Translations under genes and position numbers: made by a program
Notes under the pieces: model-generated
What the model saw: the letters and a program-made list of their open reading frames with translations, nothing else
Told to the model about the DNA's origin: nothing
The model's database searches: none
Shown: positions 1-8,314 of the stretch, piece after piece
How the letters are laid out: each line of letters opens with the position of its first letter
Numbering within the stretch: the stretch's first letter is position 1
Assembly (NCBI RefSeq): GCF_025629245.1
Contig: NZ_JANZXN010000059.1
Location: 1-64,000, forward strand
Length of the DNA stretch: 64,000 nucleotides
Reading direction: 5' to 3'
DNA from: Natronobiforma cellulositropha
GTDB taxonomy: Archaea; Halobacteriota; Halobacteria; Halobacteriales; Natrialbaceae

Positions 1-70
1 CGCTTCACTTCCTAGTAACCTCGACAAGTAGCAGCTCTTGCTAGAACCCTAGAACTTACTAGCCAGGGGC

Positions 71-448
71 TCAGGAGGCCAATTTCGAACGTCTAAACAA
101 GGCCGATTCGTCAACATCAGCTATGTGGTTACCTCCTTTGGACTCCCAATCATCGGAACCGATGAATTTTCGATCGTCAGTAAAGCAAATGAATAAATAC
201 CTATAACGTTGTTCTGTTCTTGTATTGGCTAAAGCGCTAACATGTTTTAGCAGTTTGAATTGTCTTTCTTTTCCTATGTCGGTATTGTCATTATGGATGA
301 ATATTTGTCTCTTGTCATCATAAAGTCGACTTTCTTCATTAGGGACTTTATCCTCTATGAATTTGATTATTGAGTCTCCGCTGTCCGAACCCGAGTCTAA
401 CATGGTGTGTAGGGTTTCAGTCCAATGAATAGAGTCGCTCTCAGACAT
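71..448 (-). CDS. hypothetical protein, island remnant
   Basis: Encodes 125 residues that I do not recognise with confidence. The central part (about residues 60-95) reads as an amphipathic helix with ALANT, followed by a hydrophobic strand RYLFICF and DDRKFIG. This weakly recalls the AlbA_2/Schlafen-type nucleic-acid-binding fold. The coding sequence is clearly AT-richer than the rest of the window and uses A/T-ending codons freely, which suggests recent acquisition. It lies beside a tRNA-Met gene whose 3' end is repeated nearby, so it is probably a leftover of an integrated element. It may be truncated, because the expected downstream part of an AlbA_2 protein is missing. Confidence 0.5.
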   Translation of the reverse strand: MSESDSIHWTETLHTMLDSGSDSGDSIIKFIEDKVPNEESRLYDDKRQIFIHNDNTDIGKERQFKLLKHVSALANTRTEQRYRYLFICFTDDRKFIGSDDWESKGGNHIADVDESALFRRSKLAS

Positions 449-813
449 ATGACATAGATAGCTGATTCAAGCTAAGTGAATGTTTGGAAGCGAAGTTGTT
501 TCGACTGTTTTGTCCACAGCATATGCATATGGCATCATGAGAGTCCACGCGTAGTACGGCGATTCCCAGCCCCTGTGTGGCGAATGGTGACGGGGTCGAA
601 CCGAAGCAAACCGGTCGCTCGTTCCGTTCGCGTTGTGACTTGCAGGATTCGAACCGTCAGCAATCTACTCCGTAAAGCTCGAGAATTGTTCGGTTTGCTC
701 AATGGGCCCTGACGGATTCGAACTACGCCGTCACCTCGCTCCGCTCGGTGCCGTCTACTTCGAACCGTCAGTGCATCATTCCGCGAGGCTCACGACGTGT
801 TCGCCTCGCTCCA
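449..813. other. gene-poor att-like region beside tRNA-Met
   Basis: No convincing gene is visible. The stretch moves from AT-rich sequence to host-like sequence and carries partial copies of tRNA 3' ends. One is a near-exact copy of the tRNA-Met 3' end at 697-723. Looser T-arm-like pieces lie around 637-661 and 757-772, each containing ttcgaaccgtcag. This is what repeated integration and excision at a tRNA gene would leave. Confidence 0.6.
697..723 (-). repeat. partial copy of tRNA-Met 3' end (att-like)
   Basis: These 27 bases match 808-834 with one mismatch. The 21 bases at 703-723 are identical to the discriminator, acceptor and T-arm part of the tRNA-Met gene at 814-834. No other part of a tRNA is present, so this is a fragment and not a second gene. 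The arrangement fits an attachment site left by a tRNA-targeting integrase element. Confidence 0.75.
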
Positions 814-918
814 TGGGCCCTGACGGATTCGAACCATCGACCACTCGGTATCTCACACCCCCAGACCAGCCTGGAGACGTTATGAGCCGAGCGCTCTAAC
901 CAACTGAGCTAAGGGCCC
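814..918 (-). tRNA. tRNA-Met(CAT), elongator type, with intron
   Basis: The cloverleaf reads from 918 down to 814: acceptor GGGCCCT paired with AGGGCCC, anticodon stem CTCGG/CCGAG, loop CTCATA-A and T-arm GATGG-TTCGAAT-CCGTC. A 31-base intron (850-880) splits the anticodon loop after position 37, the usual archaeal site. An intron in elongator tRNA-Met is known in haloarchaea. A TATA-like gttaac lies at about 949-954, near the expected distance. The 3' CCA is not encoded. Confidence 0.92.
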
Positions 919-980
919 TCACTCGAGCGAACAGACCCGTGCGCGATAGTTAACCCTTACTCTCTCGAGCGAAACCGCCC

Positions 981-1628
981 TCAGTCGCGGCGGGCGTACG
1001 CCAGGGTGTAGTAGTCGCGCTCGAGTAGCGCTGCGGGGTCGTCGGTGACGAGTGTCTCGCCCTGCTCCATGAACAGCCGTCGGCCGAAGGTGACCGTGTA
1101 GCCCGCCGCGGTCAGCTTCCGGTGGGTTTCGGGGGCGTCGGTCACTTTGAAGAGGATCATGCGGTCGGCGAGGGTGGGTGCGGCGCCGTCTGCGGCTTCG
1201 GCGAGTGCGAGGTCGCTCCCGGCTTCGATGTCGACGCCGAGGGCGGTCGCGAAGGCGGTGACCGAACTCACGCCGGGGACGACCTCGAGGTCGACGTCGG
1301 GGTGGTCGCGCTCGAGGGTGCGCCGGAGGTGGCCGAACGTCGAGTAGACGTTGGGGTCGCCGAGGGTGACGAACGCGGCGTCGGCTTCGCGTGCGGTGGG
1401 GGCGACGGTGGCTGCGGCCTCGCGCCAAGCGCGCTCGAGGACCTCGGGGTCGCGCGTCATCGGGAACTCGAGGTCGCTCAGCGTGTCTTCGTCGACGTAC
1501 TCGGCGGCGACCGACCGCGAGAGGCGGCCGGGGGAGTAGACGACGGAGACCGACTCGAGGACCCGTTTGCCGCGGACGGTCAGCAGGTCGGCCTGGCCGG
1601 GTCCGAGACCGACGCCGTAGAGGGTCAT
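981..1628 (-). CDS. cbiL: cobalt-factor II / precorrin-2 C20-methyltransferase
   Basis: This 215-residue protein belongs to the tetrapyrrole (SAM-dependent) methylase family and acts in the corrin pathway of cobalamin synthesis. It starts with the family glycine motif GVGLGPGQADLLT (residues 5-17). VTLGDPNVYSTF (about 87-98) and EVVPGVSSVTAFA (about 115-127) are typical of CobI/CbiL. Its length is normal for the family. The gene lies 36 bases after moaB in the same direction and may be transcribed with it. The other corrin-ring genes are not in this window, so CbiL sits apart from any cob/cbi cluster seen here. Confidence 0.85.
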   Translation of the reverse strand: MTLYGVGLGPGQADLLTVRGKRVLESVSVVYSPGRLSRSVAAEYVDEDTLSDLEFPMTRDPEVLERAWREAAATVAPTAREADAAFVTLGDPNVYSTFGHLRRTLERDHPDVDLEVVPGVSSVTAFATALGVDIEAGSDLALAEAADGAAPTLADRMILFKVTDAPETHRKLTAAGYTVTFGRRLFMEQGETLVTDDPAALLERDYYTLAYARRD

Positions 1629-1664
1629 CGCGGGACCTCCGGTGTGGTCGCCGCGAGCGGGCGG

Positions 1665-2261
1665 TCACTCCTCATTCTGGAACTCGGCGAGGCTCTGGTC
1701 GGCCGCGCCGACGCGGTGGCTGGTGGCGAGTCCGGCGAGGTGTGGGGCTTCGGGGACGATGAGTTGCTCGCAGGCGGTGCGGCAGGCGTTGGTGCTACCG
1801 GGCAGACAGAAGACGGGCGTGTCGGCGGCGATGCCAGCGGTGGCGCGCGAGGCCATCGCGCGCGTGCCGACTTCCTCCCAGGAGAGCGCGCGGAACAGTT
1901 CGCCGAAGCCGGGCAGTTCGCGCTCGAACAGCGCGGAGGTGGCCTCGGGTGAGACGTCGTCGGCGGTGACGCCCGTCCCGCCGGTGGTCACCACCACGTC
2001 GACGTCCCGGCGGGCGACCAGCGCACGGACGGCGGTGCGGATGGCCGCGTAGTCGTCGCGGACGAGTTCGCGCGCGCGGACCTCGTGTCCCGCCTCCTCG
2101 AAACAGGCGGCGATGGTGTCACCGCCCGGGTCCGCAGGCGTCTCGCCGCTCGAGCGGGCGTCGCTCGCGCGCGAACTCGAGACGGTGACGATGGCGACGT
2201 AGAGGGGGTCGATGACGTCGTGGCCGTGCTCGTCGGTGCTCCGTCGGGAGTCGGGAGTCAT
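1665..2261 (-). CDS. moaB: MoaB/Mog-type molybdenum cofactor protein
   Basis: The 198-residue protein has the MoCF-binding fold of MoaB/MogA, which adenylylates molybdopterin before metal insertion. The family motif VVTTGGTGVTADDVSPEA is at about residues 86-103. SSSRASDARSSGETPADPGG near the N-terminus corresponds to the usual nucleotide-side loop. It starts 66 bases after the end of the flavin oxidoreductase gene, on the same strand. The N-terminal 15 residues are charged and probably a short extension. Confidence 0.87.
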   Translation of the reverse strand: MTPDSRRSTDEHGHDVIDPLYVAIVTVSSSRASDARSSGETPADPGGDTIAACFEEAGHEVRARELVRDDYAAIRTAVRALVARRDVDVVVTTGGTGVTADDVSPEATSALFERELPGFGELFRALSWEEVGTRAMASRATAGIAADTPVFCLPGSTNACRTACEQLIVPEAPHLAGLATSHRVGAADQSLAEFQNEE

Positions 2262-2327
2262 GGGCGGGGGTACTCACCCCGGGGGAAATACGTTTTCGAC
2301 GTCGGGCGCTCGGCACCGAGACATCGC

Positions 2328-3062
2328 TCACTCCTCCGGGCGCTCCGCGAAGTAGGTGCGCATCGTCCGGCGCGAGCGCTCGAGGCGGCGCTCGCGTTCC
2401 TCGTGGTCGATCGCTTCGACGCCGTCCGGAACGGCGCGGTCGTAGGCCTCGTAGTAGCCCTCGGGAACGACCCAGTCGTTGTAGTACGACGGGCGGACGT
2501 CGCGGACGAGTGCGAGCGCGACGTGGGCGCCGTGGCCCGCGTTGACGATCGCCTGGTGGTGCTGGTCGGTGAGGCGACCGGCCGCGTAGATGCCCTCGAC
2601 GGAGGTCCGGCCGTCGTCGTCGATCTCGACGATCGGGACGTGTCCGCCCTCCTCGATGCCCGTCTCGACGCCGACCGCCTCGAGGAACGAACAGTCCGAC
2701 CAGGAGGCGACGAGGACGAACGCGGCGTCGATGACGCCGTCGGTGGTGGCGGCGCGAAAGCGACCCGCGTCGCCGTCGGTGCGCTCGACGGACTCGACGG
2801 TGGCGGTCTCGTAGGTACAGCCAGCGGTGCGGGCGTGATCGCGTGCTATCTCGAGGAAGGTCTGCGGGCGGACGCCGTCGGGGAAGCCGAGGTAGTTCTC
2901 GAGGTGGGCCGACTTGCGCAGGAGCGAGCGGCGGTGTTCGACGATGTGGGTCTCGAGTCCGGCGCGGGCGGTGAAGACGCCCGCAGAGCAGCCCGCGGGA
3001 CCGCCGCCGACGACGAGCACGTCACAGCTCGTGGCGTCCTCGTGGCCCGTCTCGGCGGTCAT
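2328..3062 (-). CDS. NAD(P)/FAD-dependent oxidoreductase, TrxB-like without CxxC
   Basis: A 244-residue flavoprotein with an FAD-binding Rossmann start, DVLVVGGGPAGCSAGVFTA (about residues 13-31), and the later GIYAAGRLTD motif that holds the FAD. The overall fold resembles thioredoxin reductase. However, the redox CxxC pair of true thioredoxin reductases is absent and the protein is shorter, so its electron acceptor is unknown. Its ATG overlaps the stop of the upstream substrate-binding protein gene as ATGA, which implies translational coupling. Similar TrxB-like proteins are common in haloarchaea. Confidence 0.75.
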   Translation of the reverse strand: MTAETGHEDATSCDVLVVGGGPAGCSAGVFTARAGLETHIVEHRRSLLRKSAHLENYLGFPDGVRPQTFLEIARDHARTAGCTYETATVESVERTDGDAGRFRAATTDGVIDAAFVLVASWSDCSFLEAVGVETGIEEGGHVPIVEIDDDGRTSVEGIYAAGRLTDQHHQAIVNAGHGAHVALALVRDVRPSYYNDWVVPEGYYEAYDRAVPDGVEAIDHEERERRLERSRRTMRTYFAERPEE

Positions 3063-4645
3063 CGCTCGCCCTCCGAGGGGGTTCCGTCACCGGCGGCCGA
3101 CTCGCGGTAGCCGAACTCGCTCCAGCGGGTCATGTGCGGGACCGAGTGGAGTTCGGGACCGGTGGTGGTCGCTCGCTGGCCGAGGACGTACTCCTTGTAG
3201 TAGACCGGGATCACGGCCCCGGTGTCCATGACGCGGTGTTGGACCTCGCGGTAGGCGTCGTGTTTGACCGTCTCGTCGAGTGCGCGGTCACCGCGCTCGA
3301 TGAGTTCGTCGACCTCGGGTCCGGGGTTCGAGACGCCCGTTCCCTCGGACTCGTAGAGCGCGCGGTTGTCCCCACCCATCGAGTGAAACTGCAGGTGGAC
3401 GAGGTAGTCCGCCGCGCCGTTGATCGAACCCAGTTCGACGAGGATCAGGTTCGCCTCGCGCTTGTTCTCGACCTCGAAGAACGAACTCGAGTCGAGCTGT
3501 CGGATATCCATCTCGACGCCGATTTCGGCGAAGCGCGACTGCATGACCGAGGCGATGTCGTGTTCGTGTGGATTCGCGTTCGAGACGATCAGGTCGAGGT
3601 GGAGGTCGTCGGCGTCGTACGACGAGCGCTCGAGCAGGTCTCGCGCGCGCTCGAGGTCGGGACCGTAGGCCGGCAACTCAGCGTGGGCAGACCAGGGAAT
3701 CGACTCGGCGTAGGGTCCACGCGCGGGGTCGCCGATGCCCTCTAAGACGGTGTCGACGATGGTCTCCTGGTCGATCGCGTAGTTCAACGCCCGGCGAACG
3801 TACTCGTCGTCGGTGGGCGCACGGTACAGGTTCACCATCGCCAGTCCCGTCCGTGGCTCGGTCTCGGTCCTGACGACGACGTCGTCGTCAGCTGCGAGCG
3901 AGTCGTAGTGTGAGCGGGGCAGGTCGAACGCGAGGTCGGTCTCGGCGCTCTCGAGTCCGAGCGAGCGGGTGTTCGGATCGACGACGCCCTCGAAGGTCAG
4001 CTCCTCGAGCTGTGGCGGGACGCCCCAGTAGGACTCGAAGGCGACGGTGTGAACCGGCTCGCCGAACTCGATGGCCGGTGTCTCGTAGGGACCGGTGCCG
4101 ACCGGACGCTCGGGTTCGGCGTCGTCGCGGCGCTGGATGCCGAACAGCGGGTGGCTGAGGGTGCCAGGGAGTGCGCCGAAGCGCTCGAAGGGTTCGACGA
4201 TCAGGTCGCCGTCTTCGGCGCTGAAACTGTCTTCGTCACACTTCGCCCAGTCGTAGCGCTCGTGTTCGAACAGCGTTCCCAGCGAGGTCGCGACGGCGTC
4301 GGCGTCCAGCGGCGAGCCGTCGTGGAAGGTGACGTCCTCGCGGAGCGTAAAGCGCCAGGTCTGGTCGTCGACCGCCTCCCAGTCGGTCGCGAGCCACGGC
4401 TCGATCGACTCGAAGTCGTGGGTCGCTGCGGTGAGCGTCTCGTGGACCGGCGTGTAGTACGGCGTCAGCCCGCCGTAGAGGTCCCAGTTTCCGTCGGCCG
4501 GGTCGCTGATCAGCGAGACGCGAGCGGCCCGTCGATCCCCCTCATCCCCATCGTCTGAGAGCGAACTGAAACAGCCCGCGAGCGCACCTGCCGTGACGGC
4601 CGCCGTCCCGGCGAGCGCGCGCCTCCGAGTGAATGTCGGTGCCAT
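3059..4645 (-). CDS. ABC transporter substrate-binding lipoprotein, peptide/nickel family
   Basis: About 528 residues of the SBP_bac_5 family. The N-terminus has a twin-arginine signal (FTRRRALAG) and a lipobox ending AGC, so it is probably Tat-exported and lipid-anchored outside the cell. The mature part has typical family stretches: PYYTPVHETL, LREDVTFHDGSPLDADAV and VRRALNYAIDQETIVDTV. I chose the ATG at 4645. A TTG three codons upstream is possible, but the TATA box at 4669-4675 places the transcript start at or next to this ATG. No permease or ATPase gene is adjacent. Neighbouring CobW and NikR-like genes make nickel or a metal chelate a plausible ligand, but this is inference. Confidence 0.85.
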   Translation of the reverse strand: MAPTFTRRRALAGTAAVTAGALAGCFSSLSDDGDEGDRRAARVSLISDPADGNWDLYGGLTPYYTPVHETLTAATHDFESIEPWLATDWEAVDDQTWRFTLREDVTFHDGSPLDADAVATSLGTLFEHERYDWAKCDEDSFSAEDGDLIVEPFERFGALPGTLSHPLFGIQRRDDAEPERPVGTGPYETPAIEFGEPVHTVAFESYWGVPPQLEELTFEGVVDPNTRSLGLESAETDLAFDLPRSHYDSLAADDDVVVRTETEPRTGLAMVNLYRAPTDDEYVRRALNYAIDQETIVDTVLEGIGDPARGPYAESIPWSAHAELPAYGPDLERARDLLERSSYDADDLHLDLIVSNANPHEHDIASVMQSRFAEIGVEMDIRQLDSSSFFEVENKREANLILVELGSINGAADYLVHLQFHSMGGDNRALYESEGTGVSNPGPEVDELIERGDRALDETVKHDAYREVQHRVMDTGAVIPVYYKEYVLGQRATTTGPELHSVPHMTRWSEFGYRESAAGDGTPSEGER

Positions 4646-4668
4646 AGTTACCAACTTTAAACCTTTAG

Positions 4669-4675
4669 TTAATAA
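4669..4675 (-). promoter_or_regulatory. TATA box of the substrate-binding protein gene
   Basis: On the minus strand this reads ttattaa, centred 27 bases before the ATG at 4645. That spacing fits a leaderless haloarchaeal transcript and supports the chosen start. Confidence 0.6.
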
Positions 4676-4814
4676 GAATTCGTAAATTTGATTTCTGTAT
4701 TGGTAATATCGGGTGGGCCGCGGGCACGCCGTCGGAACCGGTCGTCTCGCCAGTCGTGGCGAGAGAAGTCACTCGAGTGTACGAACGGCCGAAGCGCCGA
4801 GCGCGTCGAGGAGG

Positions 4815-6269
4815 TTAGATCGTCGGCGGCGCCTCGAGGTCGACCGTCACCGTCGCGCCCATCGCGGTCGGTGCGGGGTTCTCGTAGCCGGTCCACTCGT
4901 CTTCGGCGGCGAGTTCCTCGTCGGTGAGCAGACACTCGTCGAGGCGGGCCGCCAGCGCCTCCACATCGAGGTCCCGGCCGATGAGTGCCAGCCGGCTCTC
5001 GCGGTCGCCCCAGCGTTCGTCCCACGGGAGGTCGGGCTGGCCGCGCCGGTAGGGCTCCTGGCGGCTCTCGGGGAGGCTCGCGATCCAGCGGCCGGTGACC
5101 CCGAGTGTGGTCTGGCTGCCCGCGAAGCTCATGGTGATCGCCTGATCTTCGCGGCCGGCGATCCAGCAGAGACCTTTCGCGCGGACGAGACCGTCGGGGA
5201 GCGAGGCGAGCAGGCGCGCGAAGCGTTCGGGGTGGAACGGCCGTCCGCGCCGGTAGCCGTCGACCTCGATACCGTAGCGTGCGTGTGCGCTCTCGTGGTC
5301 GTGACTCGAGTGATCGTGGTCGTGCTCGCACGCCTCGCCGTGGTCGTGGCCGCAGTCCTCACCGTGACCGTGGTCGTGCGAGTGCTCGTCGTGGCCGTGG
5401 TCGTGCGAGTGTTCGTCGTGGCCGTGGTCGTGCGAGTGCTCGTCGTGGCCGTGGTCGTGCGAGTGCTCGTCGTGGCCGTGGTCGTGCGAGTGCTCGTCGT
5501 GATCACCCTCGGCGGAGTCGTGACCGGTGTGAGTATCCAGGTCGTCCTCGAGTGACTCGACCGCCTGTTTCCAGCCAGCCGCGCGTTTGATCGACTCCAG
5601 ATCGACACCGCCGCGCTCGAGGATCGTGTCGGGGTCGACGACACCGTACTCGGTGGTGACGACGTCCGCGTGTGGCTGGAGCGTCTCGAGCAGGGCGACG
5701 GCAGCGTCGCGCTCGTCGGCGCTGACGAGGTCGCACTTGTTGAGCACGAGGTGGTCGCAGAACTCGATCTGCTCGAGCAGGAGGTCCGAGAGCGGGCGGG
5801 TCGCGTCGGTGTCCGCGAGCGTCGAGCGCGTCGGCACCGTGCCGTCGCGGCCGGCGACGAAGCGGTCGTAGAAGTCGCGGGCGTCGACGACGGTGACGAG
5901 CGCGTCGAGGTCGTAGGGACCGCCGGCGGGACCGCGGACGAACTGCTCTGCGATCGGTTCGGGTTCGCCGACGCCGGAGGCTTCGATGACGAGCGCATCG
6001 AAGTCGTGGTTTCGCCAGAGGTCGATGACGGCCCGGGAGAGTTCGCCGCCGAGGCTACAGCAGATACAGCCGTTCTCGAGGGCGACGAGTTCGCCGCCGT
6101 CGGCGAGGTCGGTCCGGGCCTCGACGAGGTCGGCGTCGACGTTCACCTCGCCGACGTCGTTGACGAGGACGGCGACGTCGCGCTCGTCGCTCGCGAGGAG
6201 GTGTGAGAGCAGCGTCGTCTTCCCCGCGCCGAGTGCGCCACAGAGGACGGTGACTGGAGTCGAAGACAT
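4815..6269 (-). CDS. CobW/G3E-family GTPase with His-rich tandem repeat
   Basis: A 484-residue metal-chaperone GTPase of the COG0523 family. Visible motifs are Walker A GALGAGKTT (11-19), the metal-binding NGCICC (67-71), the guanine-specificity NKCD (177-180) and a CobW C-terminal domain from about 340. Between the GTPase and C-terminal parts lies a long His/Asp segment (about 248-335) with five exact copies of DEHSHDHGH, then further DHDH runs and two Cys. Such loops buffer Zn, Ni or Co. The gene directly follows a second CobW gene (stop and start abut), forming an operon pointing away from a NikR-like regulator. The metal cannot be fixed from sequence alone. Confidence 0.88.
   Translation of the reverse strand: MSSTPVTVLCGALGAGKTTLLSHLLASDERDVAVLVNDVGEVNVDADLVEARTDLADGGELVALENGCICCSLGGELSRAVIDLWRNHDFDALVIEASGVGEPEPIAEQFVRGPAGGPYDLDALVTVVDARDFYDRFVAGRDGTVPTRSTLADTDATRPLSDLLLEQIEFCDHLVLNKCDLVSADERDAAVALLETLQPHADVVTTEYGVVDPDTILERGGVDLESIKRAAGWKQAVESLEDDLDTHTGHDSAEGDHDEHSHDHGHDEHSHDHGHDEHSHDHGHDEHSHDHGHDEHSHDHGHGEDCGHDHGEACEHDHDHSSHDHESAHARYGIEVDGYRRGRPFHPERFARLLASLPDGLVRAKGLCWIAGREDQAITMSFAGSQTTLGVTGRWIASLPESRQEPYRRGQPDLPWDERWGDRESRLALIGRDLDVEALAARLDECLLTDEELAAEDEWTGYENPAPTAMGATVTVDLEAPPTI
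5364..5498 (-). repeat. five tandem 27-base repeats encoding DEHSHDHGH
   Basis: Five in-frame 27-base units encode residues 258-302 of the CobW protein. The units are almost identical at DNA level, so copy number is likely to vary by slippage without breaking the frame. Confidence 0.9.
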
Positions 6270-7475
6270 CTAGTCGTTGGCGAGCGCGAGTTCACGTCGC
6301 TCTTGCGGTTCGAACGGATCGGGGTAGGTCGACCAGTCCTCGTCCATCTCGGCGTCGGTGAGCGCACAGTCGTCGAGGGCGTCGATCAGGCCGTCGGCGT
6401 CGAACTCGCGTCCGATGAAGACGAGGCGGGTCATCCGGTCGCCCCACTGTTCGTCCCAGTCGTCTTTCAGTCCCGGCCGGGCGGCGAAGTACTGCTGGCG
6501 CTGGGCTTCGGGGAGCGTCGCGAGCCACGTCCCCGAGGGACCGGCGCGGACGGAGGTACCGGCCTTGTCCATCCCCATCGCGGCGTCCTCGCGGCCGGCG
6601 CTCCAGAAGAAGCCCTTCGCGCGGATGAGTTCGTCGGGCATGTCGCTGAGGAGTCGCGCGATACGCAGCGGGTGGAACGGCCGTTTCTGCTCGTAGACGA
6701 AGGAGGTGACGCCGTGTTCCTCGAGCGGGTCGTGGTGGTGGTCGTGCTGGAGTTCGTGTTTCCAGCCCGCACCGCCCTGGGCGGCCTCGAAGTCGAACCG
6801 GCCCGTTCCCAGGATCTGTTCGGGCTCGAGGTCGCCGTGGACCGTCCGGACGAGCGTCGCCCGCGGCTGGAGGCGCTCGAGGACGGCTTCGATCTCGTCG
6901 AGGGCGTCGTCGGGGACGAGGTCGCACTTGTTGAGCACGAGGACGTCACAGAACTCGATCTGATCGAGCAACACCTCTTCGGGAACGCGGCCGGCGTCGG
7001 GGGTCAGGCCATCGTCGGTGAGTGCCGCACCGGAATCGAAGGACTCGTAGAAGCTGTGGGCGTTGACGACGGTCACCATCGTGTCGAGTGCGTAGGTGTC
7101 GGTCGGGTCGAAACTGGCGTCTTCGAAGCCGAGTGCGAACGTCTGGGCGACGGGAATCGGTTCGGAGATGCCCGAGGACTCGACGAGCAGGTAGTCGAAC
7201 TCCCGACGCTCGGCGAGGCGGCCGACCTCCTCGAGCATGTCGCCCCGGAGACGACAGCAGATACAGCCGTTCGAGAGTTCGATGATCTCCTCGTCGCCGC
7301 CGAGGTCAGACTGCTGGGCGACGGCTTCGGCGTCGACGTTCACCTCCCCCATGTCGTTGACCACGACGGCCACCTCGAGTCCGTGGTCGGCGCTCAGAAT
7401 GTGGTTCAACACCGTCGTCTTGCCCGCACCGAGACTGCCGCTCAGGACGGTCACTGGAATACGGTCGTCAGGCAT
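6270..7475 (-). CDS. CobW/G3E-family GTPase
   Basis: A 401-residue paralogue of the next gene. It carries Walker A GSLGAGKTT (13-21), NGCICC near residue 70, NKCD in the G4 position and a CobW C-terminal domain from about residue 260. It has only a short His cluster (HDHHHD, near residue 245) where its neighbour has the long His-rich repeat. Two adjacent COG0523 proteins with different His content suggest different metal loads or affinities within one homeostasis system. The gene is first in its operon and is divergent from a NikR-like regulator, with a 104-base AT-rich gap holding an inverted repeat. Confidence 0.87.
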   Translation of the reverse strand: MPDDRIPVTVLSGSLGAGKTTVLNHILSADHGLEVAVVVNDMGEVNVDAEAVAQQSDLGGDEEIIELSNGCICCRLRGDMLEEVGRLAERREFDYLLVESSGISEPIPVAQTFALGFEDASFDPTDTYALDTMVTVVNAHSFYESFDSGAALTDDGLTPDAGRVPEEVLLDQIEFCDVLVLNKCDLVPDDALDEIEAVLERLQPRATLVRTVHGDLEPEQILGTGRFDFEAAQGGAGWKHELQHDHHHDPLEEHGVTSFVYEQKRPFHPLRIARLLSDMPDELIRAKGFFWSAGREDAAMGMDKAGTSVRAGPSGTWLATLPEAQRQQYFAARPGLKDDWDEQWGDRMTRLVFIGREFDADGLIDALDDCALTDAEMDEDWSTYPDPFEPQERRELALAND

Positions 7476-7515
7476 AGTTCGCTCGAGTGTATGATCTACA
7501 GCTACGTCAATGTTA

Positions 7516-7546
7516 GTTATTACGCTGCGAACCCCAAGTGAATAAC
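7516..7546. promoter_or_regulatory. candidate operator, GTTATT-N19-AATAAC
   Basis: An inverted repeat (GTTATTAC at 7516-7523 against GTGAATAAC at 7538-7546) lies in the only gap between the CobW operon and the divergent NikR-like gene. Widely spaced 6-base half-sites are the known style of NikR operators. Autoregulation plus control of the CobW operon is the simplest reading. Confidence 0.45.
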
Positions 7547-7579
7547 AAATACTATTAGATGCATATTGTAGATTAATAC

Positions 7580-8008
7580 ATGCCTGTCGTCAGTGTCTCG
7601 ATGCCAGCGGACTTGATCGACCGTCTCGACGCGTTCGCGGCAGATCACGATTACACCGGCCGAAGCGAAGTCGTCCGCGAGGGAGCGAGAGCCTTACTCA
7701 CCGAGTTCGACAACGAACGTCTCGAGGAGCGTCCGCTCGCCGCCGTCGTGAGCGCCCTCTACGACTTCGGCTCGCGTCCCGCCGAACGCCGGATCACGCG
7801 TCTCAGACACGAGTACGAGGCGGAAATCGCCTCGAACGTCCACAGCCACGTCGACGAGTACTGTATGGAGCTGTTCGTCCTCGAGACCGACCTCGAGACG
7901 GTGTCGACGTTCGTCGGCCAGGTGCGCTCGACCGAGGACGTCCAGTCGGTCGAGTACTCGTTGCTCGCGCTCGATACGGTCGGTCAGCTACCGGAACGCT
8001 ACGGGTGA
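7580..8008 (+). CDS. NikR-like ribbon-helix-helix regulator
   Basis: 142 residues. The N-terminal 45 residues form a CopG/ribbon-helix-helix DNA-binding domain (VVSVSMPADLIDRLDAFAAD, then GRSEVVREGARALL). The C-terminal part (about 80-142) resembles the NikR/ACT metal-sensing domain, with NVHSHVDEYCMELFVLETD. The HxH...C cluster resembles the NikR nickel site, but the His-to-Cys spacing is one residue shorter than in E. coli NikR. Metal specificity may therefore differ or be lost. It is divergent from two CobW GTPases and likely controls them. I leave the symbol blank for this reason. Confidence 0.78.
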   Translation: MPVVSVSMPADLIDRLDAFAADHDYTGRSEVVREGARALLTEFDNERLEERPLAAVVSALYDFGSRPAERRITRLRHEYEAEIASNVHSHVDEYCMELFVLETDLETVSTFVGQVRSTEDVQSVEYSLLALDTVGQLPERYG

Positions 8009-8071
8009 GCACTCGGGTGTGACGGTCGCTCGAGGCTGACGGATCGCGTGAGACATCGGAGAGAATCGGAG

Positions 8072-8176
8072 CGCCGCCACCAGGACTCGAACCTGGGACC
8101 ACCTCGTCTCTGCGGCGACCAGCCGAAACTGTGTCACCGTAACAGCGAGGTGCTCTACCATCTGAGCTATGGCGGC
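8072..8176 (-). tRNA. tRNA-Asn(GTT) with 32-base intron
   Basis: Read from 8176 to 8072: acceptor GCCGCCA/TGGCGGC, anticodon stem CCTCG/CGAGG, loop CTGTTA-A with anticodon GTT, T-arm CCAGG-TTCGAGT-CCTGG and discriminator G. A 32-base intron occupies 8108-8139, after position 37. Removing it gives a 73-base tRNA. A TATA-like tcaaata on the minus strand at about 8199-8205 fits the start. No CCA is encoded. Confidence 0.88.
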
Positions 8177-8314
8177 TCACCTGCAGTTTGTCGGGTGTAT
8201 TTGATAGGGCTTTCGTTTTCTCCGCCCACCGTGTCGCCGGCTAGCAGTCTGCTCGGGAAATCCGGCCCGCCGTCTTCGACACGCTTTCCCGCTCGGCTCG
8301 AGTACTCCCCATCG

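Noticed and set aside
476-899. Two plus-strand frames between the AT-rich gene and tRNA-Met
   Set aside because: They are built from tRNA fragments and repeats and give no protein-like composition.
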